Below are positions 20,793 to 30,690 of a DNA stretch of 64,000 bases, one piece after another; within the stretch, counting starts at the first letter, position 1; each line of letters starts with the position of its first letter. The notes beneath the pieces were generated by a model that searched no databases, had not been told where the DNA came from, and saw nothing but the letters and a program-made list of their open reading frames with translations. This DNA comes from Chloroflexota bacterium. Lineage in GTDB: Bacteria > Chloroflexota > Anaerolineae > Promineifilales > Promineifilaceae. The position numbers were made by a program, and so were the translations under genes. The stretch lies in contig JAJRYT010000010.1 of assembly GCA_024275635.1 (NCBI GenBank), positions 1 to 64,000 on the forward strand. Reading direction: 5' to 3'.

Positions 20793-21548
20793 ATGAATCG
20801 AAAGCAATTATCTGTATTGGTAGTCTTCTTATTGTTAGCCGTCACAACAATTACGGTTTACGCACTGATAACAATAGATGGCAATGTTACCACTGATGCG
20901 GCTGAAACCGAATGGGCCAGCGCATCATGTTCCAATGATGCTGGGGGCGCAAACGATAATGGCGGCGGCGCGCGCGTGGATTTGACCCGCGCCTGTGTCT
21001 ATGAAGGTGAATATTATGCGCCAGGTAATATTTACTTATATTGGAATTGGGATAATTCCAGCTTTACCATTGCTACAGAAGCGTGTGCTTTGTTTGGCAA
21101 TGCGACTAATGGCGTTCCCGACGACGCCAATGCCAATTATGCGCTGTGCGGCACCGTTAACGGCAACCCCTCGACATTGACCAGCGCCACTTTGTATTCA
21201 TGCGATAACTCCAGCGCCATAAGCTGCGGTACGCCCGCCGTGATCAATACGCCCAATTGTGCCGTCGCTGTCAATGGCAACGATCCATTCCAAGTGGGCA
21301 ATGACACAACCATTGAATGTCAAATTCCCATTACCGATATTGGAGCCAACACGGTTACCCAAAATCGCGCCTTTTTAGATGTTTGTGATCCTGGCGGCCA
21401 GGATTGCTTAAATGCGACAGTTGTACCGCTGGCGATTCATTTAGCCAGCGCCGGCGCCAGCAGCGGCAATGGCCTGATTCTTCTGACGCTTGTTTTTAGT
21501 TTCGCTTTGGTTAGTTTGTTTGCTGTGCGCCGTCACCGCACGATTTGA
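20793..21548 (+). CDS. Hypothetical secreted protein with C-terminal membrane anchor
   Basis: N-terminal signal; C-terminal hydrophobic stretch then RRHRTI. Confidence 0.6.
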   Translation: MNRKQLSVLVVFLLLAVTTITVYALITIDGNVTTDAAETEWASASCSNDAGGANDNGGGARVDLTRACVYEGEYYAPGNIYLYWNWDNSSFTIATEACALFGNATNGVPDDANANYALCGTVNGNPSTLTSATLYSCDNSSAISCGTPAVINTPNCAVAVNGNDPFQVGNDTTIECQIPITDIGANTVTQNRAFLDVCDPGGQDCLNATVVPLAIHLASAGASSGNGLILLTLVFSFALVSLFAVRRHRTI

Positions 21549-21572
21549 GTATTTGAATGTGATTTGTTCCGG

Positions 21573-21607
21573 AGGGATGCTGGTTCACAGCACCCCTCTT
21601 TTTTTTG
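21573..21607 (+). terminator. Rho-independent terminator
   Basis: agggatgctggttcacagcacccct followed by T8. Confidence 0.7.
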
Positions 21608-21644
21608 CTTGCCAGAAACGGCCGTTTCGGTATCCTAGTCGGTC

Positions 21645-22283
21645 ATGCGCAAACAATACACATTAGCCGATGTCAAACAGGCCCTTGCCCTACCTGGCTT
21701 TGACGGGATGGCCGCCCAGAAAAAAATGACCCCCTCCCCGCGCGGGAACCGGCGGCCCGATTCTTTGCCGGGACAGGCGCGATTGGGCGGGGTGCTGGCG
21801 CTGCTCTACTGCCGCCAAGATGAGCTGTGTGTGGTTCTCACCCGGCGGCGCGACAACCTGAACAACCACGCCGGTCAAATTTCCTTCCCCGGCGGCCGGC
21901 GCGAAGGGTCGGAGTCGCTGCGGGAAACGGCCGTTCGTGAAGCCCATGAAGAAATCGGCGTCAATCCGGAAGCTTTGACCATCCTCGGCGCACTCACGCC
22001 GCTCTACATCTTGCCATCCGATTTTGAAGTACACCCTACTGTCGCCTGGCACGGGAATGGGGAACGGCCGATTTTCACCCCCAATGATGACGAAGTGGCC
22101 GAAATCCTGGAAACACCGCTGCATCACCTGATGAACCCGGCCACACGAGCCGAAGAGATATGGACGATTCGCGGCTACAACTTGCGCGTGCCCTTCTACG
22201 TTGTGCAAGGCCATAAAGTTTGGGGAGCGACGGCGATGATGTTAAGCGAATTCGTGGAGCGGCTGCGGAAGATTGAAGATTAA
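21645..22283 (+). CDS. NUDIX hydrolase (CoA pyrophosphatase-like)
   Basis: GGRREGSESLRETAVREAHEEIG. Confidence 0.9.
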   Translation: MRKQYTLADVKQALALPGFDGMAAQKKMTPSPRGNRRPDSLPGQARLGGVLALLYCRQDELCVVLTRRRDNLNNHAGQISFPGGRREGSESLRETAVREAHEEIGVNPEALTILGALTPLYILPSDFEVHPTVAWHGNGERPIFTPNDDEVAEILETPLHHLMNPATRAEEIWTIRGYNLRVPFYVVQGHKVWGATAMMLSEFVERLRKIED

Positions 22284-22345
22284 TGATTAATGATTGAAGA
22301 TTATGGATGGCACACATCCTAATCATCAATCATCAATCTTCAATT
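22268..22345. repeat. Heptad hairpin (TGAAGAT/CAATCTT type)
   Basis: gaagattgaagattaatgattaatgattgaagatta ... aatcatcaatcatcaatcttcaattattaat. Confidence 0.8.
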
Positions 22346-22346
22346 A

Positions 22347-23831
22347 TTAATTTCTTCGGATGAAGGTGGACGCTTCCGGCGCATCAGTGATGGGCAGGCG
22401 GACGATGAAGACGCTGCCATTGCCGACCTGGCTGCGGGCTTGAATACGGCCGTTATGCGCCTCCACCAACTCCTTCACAATTGCCAACCCCAAACCCGTC
22501 CCGCGCCGCCCGCTGCTCCGCGCCTTATCCACCTGGTAAAAGCGCTCAAAAATGCGCGATAGTTCGTCCGGTTCGATGCCCCGCCCCGTATCCTGCACCA
22601 CGCCTTCGACCGCTTTTTTGCCATGCGGCCGTACCTGCAAATGGACGCGCCCGCCGGTTGGCGTATGCGTCAAGGCATTGTCCACCAGATTGGTAAACAC
22701 CTGCACCAGCCGGTCATGATCGCCCAACACCGGCGCGGCTGGGTTTACATCTAACGTCAGGTGAATATCTTGTTCCTGCGCCCGCAAAGCGAGGTTGCGC
22801 TGCACATCAGTCAAGACCTGGCCGAAATCAACAGGAACCCGCGCCAGTTCCAACTGCCCGGACTCGATACGGGCCAAATCGAGCAGCTGCGCCACCATGC
22901 GCGACATACGGTCGGCTTCTTTATGGATGATTTGGACCGCCTGGCGCTGCTGTTCGGGTGAAACGGCCGTGCCATCCAACAGCGCCTGGCTCCACCCCCG
23001 AATCGAAGTAATCGGCGTCTTCAAATCGTGCGACACGTTGGCTACGAAATCTTGCTGGGCATGCCGGGTCATCTTTACCTGAGCGGCCATGCTGTTAAAA
23101 CTAGCCGCCACCCGTTGCACCTCTTCCGGGCCTTGGGGTGGGATTTGTTGATCATAATCCCCTTCGGCAATCGCTTCCGCCGCCGCCGCCAATTTTTGCA
23201 ACGGCCGGGCCACCGACGCCGCAATCCCAAAGGCCAACAAGATCGCTAACAAAAAAGCGGCCGTGCCCGCGCCAAACAAAGGCCGGAAGAACAACGCTCG
23301 AAAGAAGGAAAGAGCGGTCGGCTCTGGGGCAATGTAATACACCTGGATACGGCCGTTCGCCCCGCCAACAGACGAGGGAGAATAAGCCAGCCAGCGCGAC
23401 CCATCCGCCGCCCGGAAACGGCCGAATACAGCATTTTGGTCTGCCTCAGGCAGCAAACGCTGCGACAACGGCTCCACCCCGGTCATCGTTTCCCCTACCC
23501 AACTATCCGCGCTGTCATAAACCACCCGCTTACTATTGGCATTGGCAATCAAAACCCGCACATTACTCTCGGCCGAGAGGCGCGTTAATAACTCTTGCTG
23601 TGCCGCCGCATTGCCGCCCGATTCACGCAAACGGCTCAATTCACGCCGGTGGCTCTGGCTGACGCTGCTCAAATGTTGTAGCGAAGGGAGATAACGAACC
23701 GTGGGCCGCGTGCCAATGAGGAACAGCGCTGCCGCTACCGCCAGCAACACGGCAACAATGACGGCAATGTAGGAAAGGAGCAGACGGCTGCGGAGGGTCT
23801 TGAACATCTTACCTGGAAAAATACCAATCAA
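22347..23831 (-). CDS. Sensor histidine kinase (HAMP-HisKA-HATPase)
   Basis: FVANVSHDLKTPITSIRGW, DTGRGI, GTGLGLAIVKELVEAH. Confidence 0.93.
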   Translation of the reverse strand: MIGIFPGKMFKTLRSRLLLSYIAVIVAVLLAVAAALFLIGTRPTVRYLPSLQHLSSVSQSHRRELSRLRESGGNAAAQQELLTRLSAESNVRVLIANANSKRVVYDSADSWVGETMTGVEPLSQRLLPEADQNAVFGRFRAADGSRWLAYSPSSVGGANGRIQVYYIAPEPTALSFFRALFFRPLFGAGTAAFLLAILLAFGIAASVARPLQKLAAAAEAIAEGDYDQQIPPQGPEEVQRVAASFNSMAAQVKMTRHAQQDFVANVSHDLKTPITSIRGWSQALLDGTAVSPEQQRQAVQIIHKEADRMSRMVAQLLDLARIESGQLELARVPVDFGQVLTDVQRNLALRAQEQDIHLTLDVNPAAPVLGDHDRLVQVFTNLVDNALTHTPTGGRVHLQVRPHGKKAVEGVVQDTGRGIEPDELSRIFERFYQVDKARSSGRRGTGLGLAIVKELVEAHNGRIQARSQVGNGSVFIVRLPITDAPEASTFIRRN

Positions 23832-23953
23832 TCGTGAAAAAGTTCAGCAGAAAGTGTTAGAGAAGTGTAAAGTGTCGGCAAGTTTGTAAGACTGCAAGGA
23901 GGCGAGTAAGCAGGTTTGCGACTGCATGAATTACTTGCCACAGGCGTACTTGC

Positions 23954-24637
23954 CTACTCGCTCACCAATTTATACCCCATCCCCCATACCGTCTCGATAA
24001 CTAAATCGCTGCCGCTCAATTTGTCGCGCAGATGGGCGATGTGAACATCAACGGTGCGGGTCTGGCCGTAAAATTCGTAGCCCCAGACCAGATCGAGCAG
24101 TTGGTCGCGGGAGAGGACGATGTTGCGGTGATCGAGCAGGGTCAGCAGCAAGTCGAACTCTTTGGCGCGTAAATTAATGCGGTCGCCGGCGACGGTGATT
24201 TCGCGGCTGGCGGGGTCGAGGGTGAGATTTCCAGCCTGGCGTTTTTTGTTGGGGGCGTCGGTTACGGCCGTTCCCACCCGTCGCAAAATAGCCCTCACCC
24301 GCGCCACCAATTCACGGGGATTAAACGGCTTGGTCAAATAATCATCCGCGCCCATTTCCAGGCCGACGATCTTGTCAATATCATCGTCCCGCGCTGTCAA
24401 CATGATGATGGGCAGATTGCCCTCGGCGCGGACGCGGCGGCACACTTCCCAGCCGTCCATCTCCGGCATCATCAAGTCCAGCACTAGCAAAGCGGGGCTG
24501 AGTTCTTTGATTTTGATCAAGGCTTGAACGCCGTTAACGGCCGTCGCCACCCCATACCCATCCTTCTCCAGGTACATGCGGGCTAGTTCGCGGATACTGG
24601 AATCGTCGTCGGCAATAAGAATCGTTTCTTGAGGCAT
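23954..24637 (-). CDS. OmpR-family response regulator
   Basis: ILIADDDSSIRELARMYLEKDGY; C-terminal TVDVHIAHLRDKL. Confidence 0.93.
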   Translation of the reverse strand: MPQETILIADDDSSIRELARMYLEKDGYGVATAVNGVQALIKIKELSPALLVLDLMMPEMDGWEVCRRVRAEGNLPIIMLTARDDDIDKIVGLEMGADDYLTKPFNPRELVARVRAILRRVGTAVTDAPNKKRQAGNLTLDPASREITVAGDRINLRAKEFDLLLTLLDHRNIVLSRDQLLDLVWGYEFYGQTRTVDVHIAHLRDKLSGSDLVIETVWGMGYKLVSE

Positions 24638-24648
24638 GAGAATGCGTC

Positions 24649-24694
24649 ATACGTCATACGTCATCAGGTTTTTGGCGCATGACGTATGACGTAT
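24649..24694. repeat. Heptad hairpin (GTCATAC type)
   Basis: atacgtcatacgtcat / atgacgtatgacgtat, 16-bp perfect stem. Confidence 0.8.
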
Positions 24695-24698
24695 CAGT

Positions 24699-25088
24699 TT
24701 ATTTTTTCTTCACCAGCGCCACCGCTTCAATTTCCACCTGAGCGCCCAGAGGCAGCGCGGCTACCTCAACGGCCGAACGAGCCGGGGGATTTTTGGCGAA
24801 GAAACGGCCGTACACTTCATTCATCGCCCCAAAATCAGCCATATTTTGCAAAAACACCGTTGTCTTCACCACATTCTTCAAGCTGGAACCGGCCGCTTTC
24901 AACACCGCCTGCAAATTCTCCAACGCCCGCTCCGTCTGCACCGACACATCTCCTTCCACCATTTTACCCGTCGCCGGGTCCAGCGGAATCTGACCGGCCG
25001 TATACACCAACTCGCCAATCTTCACCGCCTGCTAATAAGGCCCCACCGCTGCCGGAGCATGTTCCGTACTAACAATCTTTTTCTTCAT
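24699..25088 (-). pseudogene. RidA family protein, interrupted by an in-frame TAG (25032-25034)
   Basis: From ATG at 25088: MKKKIVSTEHAPAAVGPY*QAVKIGELVYTAGQIPLDPATGK; one stop codon in an otherwise canonical RidA. Confidence 0.85.
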
Positions 25089-25147
25089 TTGCCTTTTCCT
25101 TCCGACTTTTTCGCCGAAACATAACATTCGTGTACTTGACTAACTGA

Positions 25148-26287
25148 CTACTCGACTGCCTTCTCATAAATCCGGTATGTCTTATAAATTTTCGCCCCCA
25201 TCATTTCAATGGCCCGATTCATCATATCATTAGTTTCCAAAATCCAAGACGCCTCGGCAAATTTGTATCCCTTGGCCACCGCTGCCTTCGTTGTTTCATG
25301 ATACATCAACGCATCAATCCCCAAACCGCGATACGGCTCAATGACCCCCAAAATCAACACGCGCAAAAAATCAGCCTGGTTCTTTTTCCACAAACTGTAC
25401 GCGCCACCCAGGTAAGAACTGAGAATAGACGGGCCTGGGTGAAATTTGTGTAAGGGTTGATTAGCATCGGGCAAAGAAATAGCGACGCCAACCGGTTCAT
25501 CATCTTTTTCGACCATAAACGTCAGCGCGGGGTCGAGAATCAGCTTCAACCCTTCCGCCAGATGGTCGAATTCATGATCGGTCATAGGCACAAAGCCCCA
25601 ATTTCGCTCCCAGGCGCTGTTGTAAATTCGTTTTACGCACTCTACTTCATTGTCCCAATCCTTCATATTTAGATTGCGAATGGTGAGATGATAACGCTCT
25701 TTAACCTTGCCAACCACCCGCAGCAGCTTCTCTGGCATCTGCTCCAGCGTCTCGTTCATATCAGCCCACCAAGCCCACAAATTCATCGCTTTAGTGAATC
25801 CGGCAGCCTCGATGAAATCAACATAATATGGCGGATTGTAGGTCATCATCACAACAGGTGGGCTGTCGAAACCGTCAACAAGCAAGCCGCACTCGTCATT
25901 GGTGGAAAGGTTCATCGGCCCCAGGATTTTATCTACCTTATGGTCTCTGGCCCAGTTACAGGCCGTCTCCAATAACAGCGCGGCCGCTTCCGGGTCGTTT
26001 AACACCTCAAACACGCCAAAATGAGCCGCGTTCTCTTCGTGAAACTCATTGTGCCGGTGGTTGATGATGGCGGCAATGATGCCAACCGGCTTACCCTCTC
26101 GCCGGGTGATGAAAAAATCAACTTCGGCATGTTCAAAAAAGGGATGCTTACCTTTGGTGAAAGCCGCCAACCGTTCATGGTATAACCAGGGAACCCAGTG
26201 AGGATCATCCTTGTAGACCATCCAGGGAACTTTGAGAAATTGACGCAACTGCTTGTTTGTTTGGACTCGTTCTATTTGCAAGCTCAT
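25148..26287 (-). CDS. GNAT-like acetyltransferase-fold protein
   Basis: VPWMVYKDDPHWVPWL...; conserved family of about 380 aa. Confidence 0.65.
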   Translation of the reverse strand: MSLQIERVQTNKQLRQFLKVPWMVYKDDPHWVPWLYHERLAAFTKGKHPFFEHAEVDFFITRREGKPVGIIAAIINHRHNEFHEENAAHFGVFEVLNDPEAAALLLETACNWARDHKVDKILGPMNLSTNDECGLLVDGFDSPPVVMMTYNPPYYVDFIEAAGFTKAMNLWAWWADMNETLEQMPEKLLRVVGKVKERYHLTIRNLNMKDWDNEVECVKRIYNSAWERNWGFVPMTDHEFDHLAEGLKLILDPALTFMVEKDDEPVGVAISLPDANQPLHKFHPGPSILSSYLGGAYSLWKKNQADFLRVLILGVIEPYRGLGIDALMYHETTKAAVAKGYKFAEASWILETNDMMNRAIEMMGAKIYKTYRIYEKAVE

Positions 26288-26498
26288 GATGCGGGACCCT
26301 TTCGATGCGTGAAGATTGATGACTAATGATTGATGTGCAAGCGCATTTTAGCATGGCTGGGGAGAAGCGAGCAAATACAAAATTTGCCCAACCGCATCTC
26401 CTGACAGACACGGCCGTTTATGATAAACTTCTCTGGTTAAAATATGAATTTAAGCAGGTGGCAGGCGTGAAACGGCCGTTTCCCTGCCAACAGCAGCA

Positions 26499-26669
26499 AT
26501 GTACACGCAAATCTGGCCCCTGGTCATCGAATTAGGCGATTTTAGGCTCACCAGCGTCACCCCATTAAACGAGGTGCTCTGGTTCATCGCCGGTCTATTG
26601 TTACTGACCGGATTGTCAGCGGCCGTTTTGTGGTGGCATCGCCGCGCCCGCCCCGATCCATTTATCTAA
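26499..26669 (+). CDS. 56-aa putative small membrane protein
   Basis: MYTQIWPLVIELGDFRLTSVTPLNEVLWFIAGLLLLTGLSAAVLWWHRRARPDPFI*; one TM segment; below track length cut-off. Confidence 0.4.
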   Translation: MYTQIWPLVIELGDFRLTSVTPLNEVLWFIAGLLLLTGLSAAVLWWHRRARPDPFI

Positions 26670-26753
26670 AAGTGGCAAGGTGGCCGGGTAAAGAAAAAGC
26701 GAACATTCCGTAACCCTGCAACTCTTAATCTTTCCTCAGGAGCAATAATTATC

Positions 26754-27311
26754 ATGATTGATGTCAATCAACTTCGTCGCGGCGTCAACTTCACCCACGA
26801 CGGTAATTTATACAAAGTAACCGAATACAGTCACAGCAAACCCGGCCGCGGTAAAGCGACAATCAAAGTTAACGTGCGTAATTTACGAACCGGGGCTAAT
26901 TTGCAAATCACCTTCACTTCTGGCGACCGAGTCGAAGATATTCGTCTGGACAAAACGACCTACCAATATCTGTATGATGACGGTCAATTCTACGTTTTCA
27001 TGGATACGGAAACCTATGATCAAAAACAGGTGTCCCATGCCGTGATGGAAGGTCACGCTCGTTTTTTGCGTGACAATATGGAACTGGAATTACTCACTTA
27101 CGAAGGCGAAGTGTTGGACTTTATTCTGCCCAAGTCAATGGCGTTTGAAGTTGTGGAAGCCGAAAATGCCGTGGCCGGAGATACGGCAACCGGCGCCACG
27201 AAGGAAGTAATCACTGATACAGGTTTGAAGGTGAAAACCCCCTTGTTTGTCAATATAGGCGATACAATCAAGGTAAATACAGAAACGAGCGAGTATATTA
27301 CGCGGGTGTAA
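26754..27311 (+). CDS. efp: Elongation factor P
   Basis: HSKPGRGKATIKVNVRNLRTG and the C-terminal domain. Confidence 0.95.
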   Translation: MIDVNQLRRGVNFTHDGNLYKVTEYSHSKPGRGKATIKVNVRNLRTGANLQITFTSGDRVEDIRLDKTTYQYLYDDGQFYVFMDTETYDQKQVSHAVMEGHARFLRDNMELELLTYEGEVLDFILPKSMAFEVVEAENAVAGDTATGATKEVITDTGLKVKTPLFVNIGDTIKVNTETSEYITRV

Positions 27312-27326
27312 CTCGACAAAAAACCC

Positions 27327-27437
27327 GTATCTTCTCAAAATTTCGGGGCAAAGATTACAAAAGTTTCAAAACGGGCGCTATGCAGACAATATGTTGTTAA
27401 AACTTTTGTAATCTCCCCAGTTTATTGAGAAGATACA
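27327..27437. repeat. Nested large inverted repeat downstream of efp
   Basis: Outer arms gtatcttctcaa / ttgagaagatac; inner arms agattacaaaagttt / aaacttttgtaatct. Confidence 0.75.
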
Positions 27438-27438
27438 A

Positions 27439-27500
27439 AAACCCGTTGAAAACGGGTTGAAATGCGCTCGAACCGGGTCTTTAGCGCGTTTCAACGCACT
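27439..27500. repeat. Two-hairpin element, copy 1
   Basis: aacccgtt-gaa-aacgggtt then gaaatgcgct...tttagcgcgtttc; similar design at 52836-52920. Confidence 0.5.
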
Positions 27501-27507
27501 TTTGGTA

Positions 27508-27536
27508 TTAGATGTGGATTTCCAATCCACATCTAA
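27508..27536. repeat. Perfect hairpin
   Basis: ttagatgtggatt-tcc-aatccacatctaa. Confidence 0.7.
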
Positions 27537-27819
27537 TTGTAAAGATGATTGTGTCAGAAATGAACCACGCCAAAATAACTGTCCGTTCGTGAACCTCCGG
27601 GAGGATGACTCTGGAGGCACATCTAAACTACGATGCTGACCAATGAGGGCAGAACGGTGATGATTGCGTTGGCGCTGCCAAAAACCTGGCCTGAATGATA
27701 TCTTACGACTACCTTACAGTAATTTTATCTGTAAGGATCAATCCGTATAGTTTATCTACCACTTCCAAAATAAAAAAAGGAAGGAGCGGAAATAGTCTGA
27801 ATCACAATGGAGCCAGACA

Positions 27820-28212
27820 GTGAACAAGTCAATCTTAGTAGCAGACGACGATCCCATGATTCGCAGCTTGCTGCGCGTGATACTGGAAACGGCTAATTAT
27901 ACCGTTTTTGAAGCCCAAAACGGAACGGAGGCCGTGGAAAAAGCAAAACAAATCCAGCCTGATGTCCTGATTTTGAATATTCAAATGCCACAAATGGATG
28001 GCATCACGGTTTGCCAAACTTTACGGCGCGAAGAGACAACGGCCGTATTACCCATTGTGATTCTGAGCGGTCAGGCACATATAACGGCCGTTAACCGCGG
28101 ACTGCTCGCTGGCGCCAACCGGTATATGATCAAGCCCATGACGCCCAGCGCTCTGCTTAAAAATGTTTATGAAATGCTGGGCAACAATCCCACCCCCCCT
28201 TTACCAAACTAA
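27820..28212 (+). CDS. Single-domain response regulator (CheY-like)
   Basis: ILVADDDPMIRSLLRVIL, ILNIQMPQMDG. Confidence 0.9.
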   Translation: MNKSILVADDDPMIRSLLRVILETANYTVFEAQNGTEAVEKAKQIQPDVLILNIQMPQMDGITVCQTLRREETTAVLPIVILSGQAHITAVNRGLLAGANRYMIKPMTPSALLKNVYEMLGNNPTPPLPN

Positions 28213-28282
28213 CAGCCAGGCCGCGACAGGCGAATTTTTCGCCGTGAATTGCCAGAATATCCGCTCTGATACACCCGACTGT

Positions 28283-29191
28283 CTATCCTTTTAATGCTGT
28301 AAACCCCTCCCCCATTGCCCGGTGACTGACTCCAATCGTCAAAAACGCCGCCGGATCTACCTCCGCCACCACCCGCTTCACTGCATTAACCTGCGGCCGG
28401 TACATCGTACACATCACCATGTACCGCCGGCGATGTGTGTAAGCCCCCGTAATCTCCCAATAGCTCACCCCCCGATGCAGCCGCTCCATCAACGCCGCCG
28501 CCATCTCCTCCGGTAAATCAGTCACAATCGTAGCCGTGCGCGTACTGCTCGCCCCTTCCAACGTGTAATCCGAAGCCAATCCTTGCAAAAACAATACCAA
28601 AATGCCATACAACGCAATTTCCCACCCAAAAATCAGGGCGGCAGCCAGAATAATCACCCCATCGGCAAAGAAAAAAGCCTGGCTTAAAGGCAAACCCGTG
28701 CGCTGTTGAATCACCCGGCCAATGATGCCCGTACCGCCGAACGTACTGCCCGCACGATACACCAACCCGGCGCTAATACCGCCGACAATACCAGCATAAA
28801 TACTGCTAAGCAAAATATCATCCGTCAAAGGAAACTGCGGCATCCAAATCGGCAAATACACCACAAAGATATCCGTCACTACCGAAAAAACAGTAGCTGT
28901 ATACAATGTTCGCACAACAAACCGCCAGCGGCCTAAATTGTAATACCCCAAAATTAATAGAGGCGTATTCATCACCCAATACATCAACCCCACCGGCCAA
29001 CCAGTGAAACGATTGATCATAATGCTGACGCCGGATAAGCCGCCAGCGACAATATTTTCGGGAAGTTGAAAGACCACATAGGCCCACGCGCCCAATATCG
29101 CGCCTATGGTCAGCAGCGCGATCACTTGTACATTATGCCACACGCGATTCCCGGCGGGAAACCGGGCAAATTTGCGCCAATTACGTTTCAT
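28283..29191 (-). CDS. YitT family membrane protein
   Basis: GGLSGVSIMINRFTG; C-terminal domain with DPAAFLTIGVSHRAMGEGF. Confidence 0.85.
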   Translation of the reverse strand: MKRNWRKFARFPAGNRVWHNVQVIALLTIGAILGAWAYVVFQLPENIVAGGLSGVSIMINRFTGWPVGLMYWVMNTPLLILGYYNLGRWRFVVRTLYTATVFSVVTDIFVVYLPIWMPQFPLTDDILLSSIYAGIVGGISAGLVYRAGSTFGGTGIIGRVIQQRTGLPLSQAFFFADGVIILAAALIFGWEIALYGILVLFLQGLASDYTLEGASSTRTATIVTDLPEEMAAALMERLHRGVSYWEITGAYTHRRRYMVMCTMYRPQVNAVKRVVAEVDPAAFLTIGVSHRAMGEGFTALKG

Positions 29192-29197
29192 CTCGCT

Positions 29198-29536
29198 CTA
29201 GCTCTCCGGCAGACAAACCGGGCAGGGACAGGCCTGGCGCAAAAATTCCCAGGTGTAAATGCCCGCTAAATGGCCGTCACTCCATCGAAACTGAAGAGCA
29301 TAACTGCCAACAGCTTCGACTTGCTCCAGGTTAATCCCTTCGTTGACGGTGTCACGAACAGCACGCCGATCAGGGGGCTGGCCCATGTTCTCATGGCCGC
29401 CGCGACATTCGGCGCAAGGGCAGGCCGCACGCAGCCCGGCGAAGGGGTAGCTGCTTTCATGACCATCATTCCAGGTGATTTTTACGACACGTTGGGTACG
29501 ATCGGCCGTGATGCCGGTTGGTCGAAATTTGTTCAT
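29198..29536 (-). CDS. DUF971 domain protein
   Basis: WNDGHESSYPFAGLRAACPCAECRGG, GIYTWEFLRQACPC. Confidence 0.8.
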   Translation of the reverse strand: MNKFRPTGITADRTQRVVKITWNDGHESSYPFAGLRAACPCAECRGGHENMGQPPDRRAVRDTVNEGINLEQVEAVGSYALQFRWSDGHLAGIYTWEFLRQACPCPVCLPES

Positions 29537-29608
29537 AAATCTAATGCCTCCGACAGTTGATGAAAATACTGTACCACCAACGTATTTATTTGCCGATCCC
29601 GGTTTTAC

Positions 29609-29647
29609 GAGGTGGGGGGGTAAACGGCCGTTTACCCCGCACCTCGC
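29609..29647. repeat. GC-rich inverted repeat centred on ACGGCCGT
   Basis: cgaggtgggggggtaaacgg / ccgtttaccccgcacctcg. Confidence 0.6.
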
Positions 29648-29995
29648 TGGCGATCAGCATATTTGACCTTCAGCGTCGCGCTGAGTACGGTAAAGACAGC
29701 CATCTCATACGATTGCCATCTTTATCAGCGCCCAGCCATGCCCGCAAAGCTTTGGCGGAACAGCGCAACAGTAAACCTTTGACATATCATTATACAATCA
29801 TTAACATGTTAAATAATTCAATGTATACCTTCTTACGCAAATAGCTTTTTCAAAATGTATGATCACCCTCCCGGAAGTTAGCCTGACCAAACCAGCTAAC
29901 CACTCACGAACCTCCGGGAAGATGCCTTAATAGTTTTACTAAAATTTTACCTGTAATGATATCAACACGAATCAACCGCTGAGGAGGACAGTATT

Positions 29996-30673
29996 ATGAC
30001 CAGTATCTTGCAAACAATCGGCCTACAAAAAGCATACCAGATGGGCGAAGTCACCGTGAACGCGCTGCAAGGCGTGGATTTTACGGTTGAGAAGGGCGAA
30101 TTTGTAGCCATCATGGGACCGTCCGGCTCCGGCAAATCTACTTTACTGCATTTACTGGGTGGCCTGGACGCCCCCAGCGACGGCGAGGTGATGTTAGGCG
30201 GGCGGCGGCTGGCCCATCTCAGCGACGATGACATCACGATTGTGCGGCGGCGGCAGATTGGCTTCATCTTTCAATTTTTCAACCTGCTGCCCACCCTGTC
30301 GGCGGCGGAGAATGTGGCCCTGCCTTTGCTGATTGACGGCCGTTCCCTGGACGAATACCGCCTCCGCATTGACGAACTGCTGACCTTGGTAGGGCTGGGC
30401 GACCGGCAAGACCACAAACCCGATCAGCTATCCGGCGGCCAGCAGCAGCGTGTCGCCATCGCCCGCGCCCTCGTCACCGACCCCGTCATCGTTCTCGCCG
30501 ATGAACCCACCGGCAACCTGGACAGCGAATCAGGCGACGAAATTCTGCGCCTGCTGCGCCGCGCCTGTGACGAGAAGCAGCAAACCATCGTCATGGTGAC
30601 GCACGATCCCAAAGCGGCCGAATACGCGGATCGAATTGTCAGATTAAAGGATGGATTAGTCGAGACGGGATAA
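29996..30673 (+). CDS. ABC transporter ATP-binding protein (LolD/MacB type)
   Basis: [42 protein letters not shown]. Confidence 0.92.
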   Translation: MTSILQTIGLQKAYQMGEVTVNALQGVDFTVEKGEFVAIMGPSGSGKSTLLHLLGGLDAPSDGEVMLGGRRLAHLSDDDITIVRRRQIGFIFQFFNLLPTLSAAENVALPLLIDGRSLDEYRLRIDELLTLVGLGDRQDHKPDQLSGGQQQRVAIARALVTDPVIVLADEPTGNLDSESGDEILRLLRRACDEKQQTIVMVTHDPKAAEYADRIVRLKDGLVETG

Positions 30674-30690
30674 ACAGGATTCTTCAATGC

